From IMG/VR virus record IMGVR_UViG_3300031857_001545, positions 1 to 22,242 of that record: 22,242 bases of DNA. One strand, written 5' to 3'. A model generated the notes under the pieces. That model saw only the letters and a list, made by a program, of their open reading frames with translations, did no database searches and was not told the DNA's origin. Shown here piece by piece: positions 1-6,716 of the stretch; position 1 is the stretch's first letter; each line of letters opens with the position of its first letter. Source of the stretch: a virus. Made by a program: the position numbers and the translations under genes.

Positions 1-216
1 ATGGAATGTCCTAACTGTATTACTCCTTGGAAATGTAACGGGCCTCATCTTGAACAGATGAGTGATTCTATCTATAAGAGTATTCATGGATATTTTCTTA
101 TTAAGAATGATAGATGGATATTTACACCTGTAGACAAAGAATTTGATGTAGATACTTTATTCTCTATTATTGATACCTTAAGGAATTTAAATGAGTCTCA
201 CGCACGAAGATATTAA
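1..216 (+). CDS. Hypothetical protein with N-terminal CxxC, possibly 5'-truncated
   Basis: A 71-residue reading frame opens at the first base of the window, so the true start may lie upstream and no ribosome binding site can be judged. A CPNC pair at residues 3-6 and another Cys at residue 12 suggest a small metal site, but there is no second CxxC. The rest is mixed alpha/beta with aromatic residues (YFLIKNDRWIF). It overlaps the next gene by 26 bases in the same direction. I do not recognise the family and infer no function. Confidence 0.6.
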   Translation: MECPNCITPWKCNGPHLEQMSDSIYKSIHGYFLIKNDRWIFTPVDKEFDVDTLFSIIDTLRNLNESHARRY

Positions 217-385
217 AGATATTAGGTCTGTCTTAAACGAACAGTTTGATTTAATTTATCGTTTAGAAAAAATGGATCATAAAGATAAAGTAATTCAAGG
301 ATTTATAATGGCGATTAAAGAATGTAATATGGTCATGATGGAGATTATTGAAGGCCCAAAAGGCACAGTAGAAAGAATGATATGA
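191..385 (+). CDS. Small helical hypothetical protein
   Basis: This 64-residue protein starts at an ATG inside the end of the preceding gene and ends in an ATGA overlap with the next. It is predominantly alpha-helical, with several Met residues in the C-terminal half (MAIKECNMVMMEII), and it has no membrane segment or cysteine pair. Tight coupling on both sides supports a real coding region. The family is not recognised. Confidence 0.6.
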   Translation: MSLTHEDIKDIRSVLNEQFDLIYRLEKMDHKDKVIQGFIMAIKECNMVMMEIIEGPKGTVERMI

Positions 386-567
386 GTTCAGATGAACTAG
401 ACATTATCAAACAAAGATATGAGAGTGCTAAAAAATTAGCACAAGAATTGTGGCTGGACGCGGATCACGAAGGAACCTCTAATGATTTCTATTATTTCCA
501 GTGCGGATTTGTTGCTGGAATGAATTATAAATTGTATAAGGACTATTCTGATGAAAATACAAAATAA
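382..567 (+). CDS. Small acidic helical hypothetical protein
   Basis: A 61-residue protein whose ATG overlaps the upstream TGA (ATGA), the usual translational-coupling arrangement of this window. The sequence is helical and acidic, with a central aromatic stretch (FYYFQCGFVAGMNYKLY) that looks like a buried amphipathic helix rather than a membrane span. Many phages carry small proteins of this general form, often with a GFVAGMN-like segment, but I cannot name a family or function. Confidence 0.65.
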   Translation: MSSDELDIIKQRYESAKKLAQELWLDADHEGTSNDFYYFQCGFVAGMNYKLYKDYSDENTK

Positions 568-760
568 AAAAGAGATAGAGTTATCTGCTGAAGATATTAC
601 TATTGCGATCATGAGATATTTGCGAGAGACTCAAAACATTTCATTAGATAGTCAATTTAGCATAGATTTTAGGGTAATAAATAAGCCTATACGAAGTGGT
701 ATGTATGATAGTATGGATCATCATGTATTTGATGGAGCAAAGGTTGTGGTTCTAGAATGA
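551..760 (+). CDS. Small hypothetical protein
   Basis: A 69-residue protein starting 17 bases before the end of the preceding gene and ending in an ATGA overlap with the following one. The N-terminal half reads as a helix (SAEDITIAIMRYLRET) and the C-terminal half as beta strands ending in AKVVVLE. No catalytic or metal-binding motif is visible. It is supported mainly by its place in the coupled run and its unbroken frame. Confidence 0.6.
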   Translation: MKIQNKKEIELSAEDITIAIMRYLRETQNISLDSQFSIDFRVINKPIRSGMYDSMDHHVFDGAKVVVLE

Positions 761-996
761 GTTGGAATTATCGTGTGGTAAAAACTGTTACCAAAATTCC
801 TCTTGGCGATATGGATATTAGTTATGGTATCCATGAGGTATATTATGATGAGAACGGAGATATTGTTAATATTTCTGAAAGTTTGGCCCATCCAATATCT
901 GATGACTTAAAGGGTTTACAGTGGAACCTAGAAAGAATGATGGAGGCTTGTAAAAAGCCGGTTATCGACTATAATACTGGAGAAGAACTGAACTAA
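757..996 (+). CDS. Conserved phage-type hypothetical protein (MSWNYRVV family)
   Basis: A 79-residue protein starting with MSWNYRVV and containing YGIHEVYYDENGDIV near residues 24-38. Proteins with this opening, a central HEVYYDE segment and a C-terminal helix ending near KPV(I/L)DY recur in phages and bacterial genomes as uncharacterised small proteins, so I consider this a genuine conserved family seen from memory rather than by search. The ATG overlaps the upstream stop (ATGA). It is the last gene before the first sizeable gene-free gap, so it probably ends a translation-coupled block. Function unknown. Confidence 0.75.
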   Translation: MSWNYRVVKTVTKIPLGDMDISYGIHEVYYDENGDIVNISESLAHPISDDLKGLQWNLERMMEACKKPVIDYNTGEELN

Positions 997-1108
997 CAGT
1001 CACCAACGGGTTGATCGCCGTTAGGTAACGTCCTGTTGCTCTAATGCTCGTATGTGAAAGAGCATTAACCAACGATAATGGGGGCGTTTTCAATACAAAA
1101 GGAAAAAG
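997..1108 (+). promoter_or_regulatory. Structured intergenic region (hairpins), possible leader or small RNA
   Basis: This gene-free gap of 112 bases holds a perfect 8-bp hairpin (TAATGCTC at 1042-1049 with GAGCATTA at 1060-1067, 10-base loop). A further GTTG/CAAC pair encloses it (1035-1038 with 1070-1073). A short CGTT/AACG hairpin lies at 1019-1030, and a possible outer CGCC/GGCG pair at 1016-1019 with 1083-1086. No good -35/-10 pair is visible. GATAAT at 1074 has no partner at the right distance. No T-run follows the main stem, so it is not a classical terminator. The ribosome binding site of the next gene (AAAAGGA near 1097-1103) follows. Leader, attenuator or small RNA are all possible. 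Confidence 0.45.
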
Positions 1109-1312
1109 ATGAATAATCAAGAGTTTTTAGATATTCTACAACAATTCGTTACAAAGTATGATAAGCAAAATGGATCATATCCAGAAAATGATTATGAGGG
1201 TTTATCGTTTTATAGTTTTGTTTGTAACCAATTAGGAGTTGAGAACAATTGGTTAAATATTATAGAAAATAATCCACATATTTACGACCACAGATATAAC
1301 AAAATACGATGA
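1109..1312 (+). CDS. Small hypothetical protein
   Basis: A 67-residue protein preceded by an AAAAGGA ribosome binding site and lying directly downstream of the structured gap at 997-1108, so it may be the first gene under that element's control. It begins with an amphipathic helix (NNQEFLDILQQFVTKY), followed by a segment rich in Asn and aromatic residues. No motif is recognised. It ends in an ATGA overlap with the next small gene. Confidence 0.65.
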   Translation: MNNQEFLDILQQFVTKYDKQNGSYPENDYEGLSFYSFVCNQLGVENNWLNIIENNPHIYDHRYNKIR

Positions 1313-1431
1313 AAATACATTGGATAGGTTGGGATATTAGTAATCTATTCTATTATGGAACACGATTTAATAGCGGAGTTCCGTACAAGTTTGCTCGCGT
1401 CGGCCCTTTAATGTTCAAGAAATACTTATGA
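1309..1431 (+). CDS. Very small hypothetical protein
   Basis: A 40-residue frame linking its neighbours with ATGA overlaps at both ends (start inside 1309-1312, stop inside 1428-1431). It reads MKIHWIGWDISNLFYY at the start and is unusually rich in aromatic and basic residues. It fills what would otherwise be a 115-base gap in a run with almost no gaps, and the double coupling is the main support. Function unknown. Confidence 0.6.
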   Translation: MKIHWIGWDISNLFYYGTRFNSGVPYKFARVGPLMFKKYL

Positions 1432-1625
1432 TAGTTAACATACCAAAAGAACTAGTAAAATTAGACAGAAATGATTTTACCAAAGTTTGTACATTAGTAG
1501 ATAAAATAGTTGCTGATATAGAAGAAATTCTTACTGAAATTGGACATGAAGAATCGTTGGCTTTGACCAAAGATTATATGATAGACTTAATTAATCCAGA
1601 CTTACTAAATTTTGACAAGGAATAA
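1428..1625 (+). CDS. Small acidic helical hypothetical protein
   Basis: A 65-residue acidic protein, ATGA-coupled to the gene before it. It is nearly all helix, with a heptad-like pattern through TKVCTLVDKIVADIEEILTE, so a short coiled coil or helical hairpin is likely. No metal-binding or catalytic residues stand out. The next gene begins five bases after its stop. Confidence 0.65.
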   Translation: MIVNIPKELVKLDRNDFTKVCTLVDKIVADIEEILTEIGHEESLALTKDYMIDLINPDLLNFDKE

Positions 1626-1630
1626 ATAAT

Positions 1631-2041
1631 ATGAAAAAAGATATTGCTAAAAAGTGGGTCAAGGCTTTGCGTAGTGGAAAATATAAGCAAGGTAAGGGCT
1701 ATCTGAAACAGTTTACTAGCAAGAACGAACCAAGACATTGTTGTTTAGGAGTTCTTTGTGAACTCTATAATGATACTATGAAAAAAAACCATAAAAAAAC
1801 ATTGTATACTGAAGAAATGCAAGATAATTCGTCTGGTACAAGTTTTGTAAGATTTGATTTAGTAGATGGTGGTTTGCCAAAAGCAGTTAGAAAATGGGCG
1901 GATATTATAAATCCTCTAGGAGAATTTCAGGTTAGTTGTGGTGAATATGATATTGAAGAATGTCTAGCAGACTTGAACGATAGTGGCAAAAAGTTTTCAA
2001 CTATTGCTGATATTATAGAAAAAAATGTGGAGAATCTATGA
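1631..2041 (+). CDS. Conserved phage hypothetical protein (CCLGVLCEL family)
   Basis: A 136-residue protein with three features I recognise from a widespread uncharacterised phage family: an N-terminal W-x-x-ALRSGKYKQG segment (residues 9-21), a CCLGVLCEL core (about residues 38-46) and a C-terminal LNDSGKKFSTIADIIEKN segment. The family is common in tailed phages of many hosts and has no established function to my knowledge. The conserved cysteines could be structural. It ends in an ATGA overlap with the DUF4325-like gene, placing it in the same coupled block as the RNA ligase rtcB. Confidence 0.8.
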   Translation: MKKDIAKKWVKALRSGKYKQGKGYLKQFTSKNEPRHCCLGVLCELYNDTMKKNHKKTLYTEEMQDNSSGTSFVRFDLVDGGLPKAVRKWADIINPLGEFQVSCGEYDIEECLADLNDSGKKFSTIADIIEKNVENL

Positions 2042-2337
2042 AGGGGCCATTAATTTATTATGAAATTAAAGAAATGTATGGTAGTGATTTAAGTAGCACA
2101 AAATTGGCTTCTGAGTTGCGTAAATCTATACTTGATGAAATAGACCTTGGCTTTAATGTCGAGGTTGATTTTAAAGATGTTCGTTCATTGTCTAGTGGAT
2201 GGACAAGAAATGCATTTGGGGTTATTGTAAAAGAAAAAGGTGAAAAATTTTTCAAGAATCATATATTGCTCAGTAATATGAGTAAGGGTGTTAGAAAAAG
2301 CGTGTTAGAAGGAATAGGAGAAATATTAGAAGTATAA
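2038..2337 (+). CDS. STAS-like domain protein (DUF4325-like)
   Basis: A 99-residue single-domain protein. The pattern of a helix (TKLASELRKSILDEIDLG), a strand VEVDFKDVRSLSSGW, and a late segment ILLSNMSKGVRKSVLEGI matches the STAS-like DUF4325 family, small alpha/beta proteins thought to act as regulatory or protein-binding modules. Elsewhere the domain is found alone or near histidine-kinase-type ATPases. Here no ATPase is adjacent. Instead it is coupled to rtcB, whose ATG shares one base with its stop codon. A regulatory role toward RtcB is possible but is only inferred from the coupling. The family call rests on remembered sequence pattern. Confidence 0.65.
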   Translation: MKGPLIYYEIKEMYGSDLSSTKLASELRKSILDEIDLGFNVEVDFKDVRSLSSGWTRNAFGVIVKEKGEKFFKNHILLSNMSKGVRKSVLEGIGEILEV

Positions 2338-3704
2338 TGGTTACTGGCAAAACTCTTATAGACTTAGGATATAAACCCTCAAAGTGGTTTAAGAATGTTA
2401 TAGATTATGCCAATACTAATAATCTAGAAAGTGACGCTATACATAAATATATAGATTCTATTGTTCCCAAAACACTAGAACCTCATAGTCAACCAATATC
2501 TTTTCATAAGAATATAGTGGCAGATAATCAGCATGAACAATCTAATATAGATAGTGTTTGTGCTGCAATGAACAATATATTGACAATTCCTACTGTGGTC
2601 AATGCAGCCATTATGCCCGATGCTTGTCCTACGGGGCCGAATGATATTCCTGTTGGTGGAATTGTGGCTACAAAAAATGCTATTCATCCTAGTATGCACA
2701 GTGCGGATATTTGTTGCTCCATGATGGCTACTGATTTGGGTTTTACAACGCCTAGAATCGCTCTGGAGGCCGCTTTTAAAATTACGCACTTTGGAGTAGG
2801 TGGACGAATATCGAACCACAGATGGCTTCCTAGCGACCTCAAAGATAAAATAATCAGCAATTACTATTTGAGTAGTCCTAAAAGTATAAATTATGCTGAA
2901 TATCATCTTGGTACTCAAGGTGATGGTAATCATTTCCTGTTTATAGGAATAAGACAAAGTGACGGTCATACTATGATGGTAACTCATCATGGTAGTAGAG
3001 GTTTTGGTGCGAATCTATATAAAGAGGGTTTGCATAAAGCCGAACAATTTACACAAGAATTAAGTCCGAATAGTAATCCTAAGCATCCTTGGATTCCCTT
3101 TGATAGTAAAGAAGGTCAGGATTATTGGGAAGCCCTTCAAATAACAAGAGAATGGACAAAACTTAATCATGAAATAATTCATAGGCTAGTTAAACAAAAG
3201 GTATTTAGTTCAATTAATAATGAAACTTTTTGGAACGAGCATAATTTTGTCTTTAAGAAAGATGATATTTTTTATCACGCTAAAGGAGCGACCCCATTAG
3301 AAGATATTTTTGTACCAGATTCTACAAATGGTTTACGTTTGATACCCATGAATATGAAAGACGGTATTTTAATCGTTAAAGGTGAAACAACACCAACTAA
3401 TTTAGGGTTTGCCCCTCATGGTGCTGGGAGAAATCTTAGTAGATCAGAACACAGACGATTAAGATTAGGTATTACCGGCAAGACCAAAGAAGAAATCTTT
3501 AAAGATGAAACAGATGGTATTGATGTTAGATTTTTCTCTGGACAACCAGATATTACTGAGTTACCATCAGCATACAAAGATGCCAACAAAGTAAAAGAAC
3601 AAATAAAACAATTTAATCTCGGAACTATAGTAGACGAAATAGAACCCTATGGTTGTATTATGGCTGGAGAAATAGATAAGCCTTGGAGAAAAAAGAAATG
3701 CTAG
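2337..3704 (+). CDS. rtcB: RNA-splicing ligase RtcB
   Basis: A 455-residue RtcB-family ligase. RtcB joins RNA 3'-phosphate (or 2',3'-cyclic phosphate) ends to 5'-hydroxyl ends using GTP and Mn2+. The active-site elements are all present: MPD at residues 93-95, a metal-binding Cys in SADICC (Cys126/127), GDGNH (195-199), HHGSRGFG (217-224), HNF and HAKGAT (302-319), and the guanylylated His in APHGAGRNLSR (His361). The segment after MPD (ACPTGPNDIPVGG) differs from the usual HWGYGFPIGG, so it belongs to a divergent branch. Full length, not truncated. The ATG overlaps the upstream stop by one base, and the next gene starts inside its last codons. With the RNA ligase at 4677-5705 it suggests repair of cut host or phage tRNAs. 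Confidence 0.95.
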   Translation: MVTGKTLIDLGYKPSKWFKNVIDYANTNNLESDAIHKYIDSIVPKTLEPHSQPISFHKNIVADNQHEQSNIDSVCAAMNNILTIPTVVNAAIMPDACPTGPNDIPVGGIVATKNAIHPSMHSADICCSMMATDLGFTTPRIALEAAFKITHFGVGGRISNHRWLPSDLKDKIISNYYLSSPKSINYAEYHLGTQGDGNHFLFIGIRQSDGHTMMVTHHGSRGFGANLYKEGLHKAEQFTQELSPNSNPKHPWIPFDSKEGQDYWEALQITREWTKLNHEIIHRLVKQKVFSSINNETFWNEHNFVFKKDDIFYHAKGATPLEDIFVPDSTNGLRLIPMNMKDGILIVKGETTPTNLGFAPHGAGRNLSRSEHRRLRLGITGKTKEEIFKDETDGIDVRFFSGQPDITELPSAYKDANKVKEQIKQFNLGTIVDEIEPYGCIMAGEIDKPWRKKKC

Positions 3705-3916
3705 ATTTTGTAGGGAAATTGATGTTAAGTACAGCATTGGCATGTGTAATATCCATTTTACTTTCTATGTTTATTACAATGTTATTAGGTAATATTGGTC
3801 ATTTTCTTGAATGGAATCATAATAGAGATATGTATTGGATTTTTAATGTCTCTATAATCACTTTGGTATTGACTTGGATACTTAGTTTCGGATATTTTAT
3901 GAGTACTATCAAATGA
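3698..3916 (+). CDS. Small membrane protein, two predicted spans
   Basis: A 72-residue hydrophobic protein. The ATG at 3698 is preferred to the in-frame TTG at 3683 because GGAGAA at 3685-3690 is a well-placed ribosome binding site. Two membrane segments are visible, roughly residues 8-30 (LMLSTALACVISILLSMF and following) and 48-68, with a short hydrophilic loop (EWNHNRDMYW) between them. It overlaps the end of rtcB by seven bases and the next gene by four. Function unknown. It is one of several tiny membrane proteins in this window. Confidence 0.7.
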   Translation: MLDFVGKLMLSTALACVISILLSMFITMLLGNIGHFLEWNHNRDMYWIFNVSIITLVLTWILSFGYFMSTIK

Positions 3917-4131
3917 TTACATTCAACGAATTCTTAAAAAAAGTTGACGAAACCTTTGCAAATAATCAAGGTAAAAATAAGTGGAGATATGGTCAGACAG
4001 TTATGAATGTTTTGTGGACAACATGGCCTCAAAAATACAAAGAGATTCAAGGTAGCGATTTTGATTGTTTTTATGATAATGGCACAGTCAGATTAACACT
4101 AACTAAACTAGAACAAGAGTGGTACATATGA
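3913..4131 (+). CDS. Small hypothetical protein
   Basis: A 72-residue soluble protein, coupled by ATGA at both ends. It begins MITFNEFLKKVDETF and contains KNKWRYGQTVMNVLWTTWPQKYKEI, a pattern seen in small uncharacterised phage proteins (a helix followed by RxGQxxxNxL..YP/WP). Tryptophans at residues 23, 35, 38 and 70 support a real folded protein. No function can be assigned. Confidence 0.7.
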   Translation: MITFNEFLKKVDETFANNQGKNKWRYGQTVMNVLWTTWPQKYKEIQGSDFDCFYDNGTVRLTLTKLEQEWYI

Positions 4132-4391
4132 AAAAGAAAACGAAGAAACCAACTAAACGTAAACAAAAGATTGATGTTGTACTAGCATCTTTACTTAATC
4201 TTGAAAGAGTAGTCAAAGGATTGGTTGCACAAATTGAACAACTAAGATATAGTCAATCTCGTTTTAAAGACACTGAGATAGATTCAAAGAAATATTGGCC
4301 TAATACCGAGCCGCCTTTTAAATACAAAGATATAATGTGGAATGATAATTCAAGTAGTCAATGGGACGCTATTGATAAAGGCTTACAGTGA
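4128..4391 (+). CDS. Small hypothetical protein with strongly basic N-terminus
   Basis: An 87-residue protein. I take the ATG at 4128, which forms an ATGA overlap with the upstream stop, over an in-frame GTG at 4119. The first 16 residues are nearly all Lys, Thr and Arg (MKKKTKKPTKRKQK), followed by an amphipathic helix (LASLLNLERVVKGLVAQIEQL) and a Trp/Pro-rich tail. The basic tail could contact nucleic acid, which is inference only. It sits between the rtcB block and the HAD phosphatase. Confidence 0.65.
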   Translation: MKKKTKKPTKRKQKIDVVLASLLNLERVVKGLVAQIEQLRYSQSRFKDTEIDSKKYWPNTEPPFKYKDIMWNDNSSSQWDAIDKGLQ

Positions 4392-4675
4392 ATAAACTCA
4401 CAATCGCTATAGATTATGACGATACATATACTGCCGATCCTTCATTTTGGAATAAAGTAATAGAATTAGCAAAAGATCATGGCCATAATATGATTTGTAT
4501 TACGGCACGAAGAAATATCTTAGAACATCGTCAGGAACTTATGAAAGTTTTACCAGAAGGTATACAAACTTATTTTTCTTATGATGAACCCAAAGCAGAT
4601 TATATCAAAAGACAAAATATAGTAGTAGATATATGGATTGATGATAGTCCCGGTTGGATTGTAGGAGTAACATAA
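4388..4675 (+). CDS. HAD-like phosphatase
   Basis: A compact 95-residue HAD-superfamily hydrolase. Motif I is IDYDDTYT with the nucleophile Asp9 and acid/base Asp11, motif II is ITAR (Thr39), and motif IV is DIWIDDSPG with Asp85-Asp86; Lys69 or Lys74 may serve as motif III. The protein has only the core fold with no cap. It starts at GTG, overlapping the upstream TGA by four bases; this is the only start giving the normal coupling. One base separates it from the RNA ligase gene. HAD phosphatases remove 3' phosphates in polynucleotide kinase-phosphatases, so an RNA end-healing role is attractive, but a nucleotide phosphatase is equally possible. Confidence 0.8.
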   Translation: MNKLTIAIDYDDTYTADPSFWNKVIELAKDHGHNMICITARRNILEHRQELMKVLPEGIQTYFSYDEPKADYIKRQNIVVDIWIDDSPGWIVGVT

Positions 4676-4676
4676 A

Positions 4677-5705
4677 ATGAGAAAACTAGCAAGCATACAA
4701 ACTATCAAATATGTTAAGCCTATACTAGATGCCGACAGCATAGAAACTGTTGGTGTTTTAGGTTGGGAGGTTGTAAGTAAAAAGGGTGAATTTAAACCCG
4801 GTGATACTTGCGTATTCTTTGAGATTGATAGTTTACTGCCAGATATTCCACAGTTTGAATTTCTACGCAAGGGTTGTTGGAACGACAAACTACAAAAATA
4901 CAGACTAAAAACAGTAAAACTTAGAAAACAACTTAGTCAAGGATTAGCACTACCAACAAGTGTCTTTCCTATACTAGCAGGATTGACTGCTGGGGCTGAT
5001 GTTACTGAGTTATTAAACATAGAAAAATACGAGCCGCCAATTCCAGCACAAATAGTAGGAGACGCACGATCTTTTAGTTGGCCCATAAGTAAAACAGATG
5101 AAACCAGAGTTCAATTAGATGACGAATACGGTTTCATTGAACAACTAACTGGTAATCCATATTATATTACTCTAAAACTAGATGGAACTAGTAGCACATT
5201 TTTAATTGATCCCAAAGACGATACTTATCATGTTTGTGGACGTAATTATAGTTATAAAGAAAATGAATCTCATAATTTTTGGCATATTAGTAGACAATAT
5301 AATATTGAGCAAGGACTAAGAGATCTATGGAATAGTGGAAAGAAAATAGCGGTTCAAGGAGAGGTTGTTGGGCCGGGAATACAAAAGAATCCATTAGGAT
5401 TAGCGAATCATGATCTATATATTTTTAATGTAGTGGATATCATTACCAATTCTAAATTATGTCTAGACGAATCACTAGAAATAGTGAATAAATTAGGTTT
5501 GCGGTTTGTACCGATCATTGACAAAGGCTCAAGGTTCGACTATACTCAAGACGATCTATTAGACAAAGCCAGAGGCAAATACAAAGAACACTTTCCTTCT
5601 GCTAAAGATTCTCAAGATCGTGAGGGAATAGTAATTCGAAGTATATGCGGAAACATCAGTTTCAAGGCTATAAATAATGACTTTTTATTAAAGGAATCAG
5701 TATGA
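4677..5705 (+). CDS. RNA ligase, DraRnl/Rnl5-like
   Basis: A 342-residue ATP-dependent RNA ligase. Residues 1-55 (MRKLASIQTI, GWEVVSKKGEF, GDTCVFFEIDSLLP) match the OB-fold that precedes the catalytic domain in the Deinococcus DRB0094 (Rnl5) family. The nucleotidyltransferase domain follows: motif I KLDGT with Lys167, VQGEVVG (227-232), a DLYIFNVVDI strand (246-255), motif IV REGIVIR (315-321) and motif V SFKAIN with Lys330. All catalytic elements are intact. DraRnl-type enzymes seal nicks in RNA or RNA-DNA duplexes with a 3'-OH RNA end, a different chemistry from RtcB. It follows the HAD gene by one base and overlaps the next small gene. Confidence 0.92.
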   Translation: MRKLASIQTIKYVKPILDADSIETVGVLGWEVVSKKGEFKPGDTCVFFEIDSLLPDIPQFEFLRKGCWNDKLQKYRLKTVKLRKQLSQGLALPTSVFPILAGLTAGADVTELLNIEKYEPPIPAQIVGDARSFSWPISKTDETRVQLDDEYGFIEQLTGNPYYITLKLDGTSSTFLIDPKDDTYHVCGRNYSYKENESHNFWHISRQYNIEQGLRDLWNSGKKIAVQGEVVGPGIQKNPLGLANHDLYIFNVVDIITNSKLCLDESLEIVNKLGLRFVPIIDKGSRFDYTQDDLLDKARGKYKEHFPSAKDSQDREGIVIRSICGNISFKAINNDFLLKESV

Positions 5706-5872
5706 CTAATAGAGAAAAGTTAGTGTGGATTATTGCAGGACTCCTTGGACTGCCATATATTTGTTTATTTACATGGTCTATTAACTCGTTAGGGTTTGTG
5801 TCTGGTGTTAGATTGGCATTAGATTTTATTTTGCTGATGATAGGATTACAGCCCCTTTTAGGACGATACTAA
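5702..5872 (+). CDS. Small membrane protein
   Basis: A 56-residue protein coupled by ATGA to the RNA ligase and by TAATG to the next gene. After a short polar start (MTNREKL) it has two hydrophobic stretches, about residues 9-25 (WIIAGLLGLPYICLFTW) and 32-50, consistent with one or two membrane spans. Its first 23 bases are almost identical to those of the gene at 9015, which is otherwise unrelated. Function unknown. Confidence 0.65.
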   Translation: MTNREKLVWIIAGLLGLPYICLFTWSINSLGFVSGVRLALDFILLMIGLQPLLGRY

Positions 5873-6210
5873 TGACCACAAAAGAACTAGGTAAAATTGA
5901 AAAAACATATTTCGGATACGGCGGATACCAAGATATGCAATTTGGTCTTACTGTTGTATTAAGTTTTGATGGCAAAGGATGCGTTGACTTTATAGAGGGT
6001 GGATGGAGTGAAGATATTTGGGTAGATCAGTATACCAAATGGACAGAAGAAGATCGTTCAAATCAAAGAATAGAAATGATCAAAAAGATTAATAAGTTAC
6101 TGAAAGACGCCAAAGTTAAAACTGTTGATGAACTTAAAGGTAAGCCCATAGAAGTTATTAATGAGGGACTAAAACTGAAAAGTTGGAGAATTCTTACAGA
6201 AGTATTATGA
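5872..6210 (+). CDS. Conserved phage-type hypothetical protein
   Basis: A 112-residue protein. The N-terminal half (GKIEKTYFGYGGYQDMQFGL, then VVLSFDGKGCVDF and GGWSED) resembles a small uncharacterised phage family with an FGYGGYQ(D/E) signature and a GxW segment; I recognise the pattern but know no function. The C-terminal half is helical with the stretch LKDAKVKTVDELKGKPIEV. The start overlaps the upstream stop by one base and it ends in an ATGA overlap. Confidence 0.75.
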   Translation: MTTKELGKIEKTYFGYGGYQDMQFGLTVVLSFDGKGCVDFIEGGWSEDIWVDQYTKWTEEDRSNQRIEMIKKINKLLKDAKVKTVDELKGKPIEVINEGLKLKSWRILTEVL

Positions 6211-6485
6211 AAACTTTTAAAAAGAAAACAATCAAGACCATTGATGATGTGCATTGTGATCTTTGTGGCAAAAGTACCACAAATATATACGAGCCAGATT
6301 ATGCCACTTTAGAGAGTTGTTGGGGGTATGGTTCTAAAAATGACGGCAAAAAATATAATATTGACCTTTGTGAAACTTGTTTTTTTGAAGTTCTAAACTT
6401 TATCAAGGATAAGAGAAAAAAGATTTTAGGGCCATTTAACTATCCTTACGATAATGATCCCCTTAACGGAACAGAGTATTTATAA
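6207..6485 (+). CDS. Small zinc-binding hypothetical protein
   Basis: A 92-residue protein; the ATG at 6207 overlaps the upstream TGA and is preferred to an in-frame TTG at 6183. Two Cys pairs, CDLC (about residues 17-20) and CETC (about 55-58), are spaced as in a treble-clef or zinc-ribbon site. The segments GKKYNIDLCETCFFEVLNFI and ESCWGYGSKNDG match a recurrent small phage protein with the same architecture. It probably binds zinc. The partner or substrate is unknown. Confidence 0.75.
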   Translation: MKTFKKKTIKTIDDVHCDLCGKSTTNIYEPDYATLESCWGYGSKNDGKKYNIDLCETCFFEVLNFIKDKRKKILGPFNYPYDNDPLNGTEYL

Positions 6486-6503
6486 AAACCAGAGATAAAA
6501 ACA

Positions 6504-6716
6504 ATGCATGATCTTCCACAAATATCGATAATGAGTTTACGTCCAGAAGATGTGTTAGTATTCTCTACTATAGATAAACTAAGTGCTGAAACTTATCATA
6601 GAGTTGAACAAAAAATTATACATTGGAAAAAAGAGAGTAATATCACCAATAAACATTTACTATTAACATCAGCATTAGAACTAAAAGTATTAAGACCGGA
6701 AAAGGTAGAACCATGA
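6504..6716 (+). CDS. Small hypothetical protein
   Basis: A 70-residue protein starting 19 bases after the previous stop, with a weak AGAG ribosome binding site. The segment ISIMSLRPEDVLVFSTIDKLSAETYHRVEQ is typical of a small phage protein family in which RPGDxLVV is followed by a helix LS.E....(I/V). It ends in an ATGA overlap. The function is unknown. Confidence 0.7.
   Translation: MHDLPQISIMSLRPEDVLVFSTIDKLSAETYHRVEQKIIHWKKESNITNKHLLLTSALELKVLRPEKVEP

Noticed and set aside
1011-1079. Promoter in the first gap (TTGATC, GCCGTTA, GATAAT)
   Set aside because: The pieces resemble the other promoters, but the distance from TTGATC to GATAAT is far too long and no -10 lies 16-18 bases after it.
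1000-1090. tRNA gene in the first gap
   Set aside because: There are hairpins, but no T-loop GTTCGAATC-type sequence and no 7-bp acceptor stem with the correct spacing.
1042-1090. Rho-independent terminator
   Set aside because: The strong hairpin at 1042-1067 is not followed by a T-run; the TTTT at 1087-1090 is 20 bases downstream.
2475-2990. 171-codon open frame on the minus strand inside rtcB
   Set aside because: It lies wholly antisense to conserved RtcB motifs, has a low-complexity Ser/Thr/Ile-rich translation and no ribosome binding site; an antisense shadow.
4550-4888. 112-codon open frame on the minus strand
   Set aside because: It covers the end of the HAD phosphatase and the N-terminal domain of the RNA ligase, both with clear motifs on the + strand.
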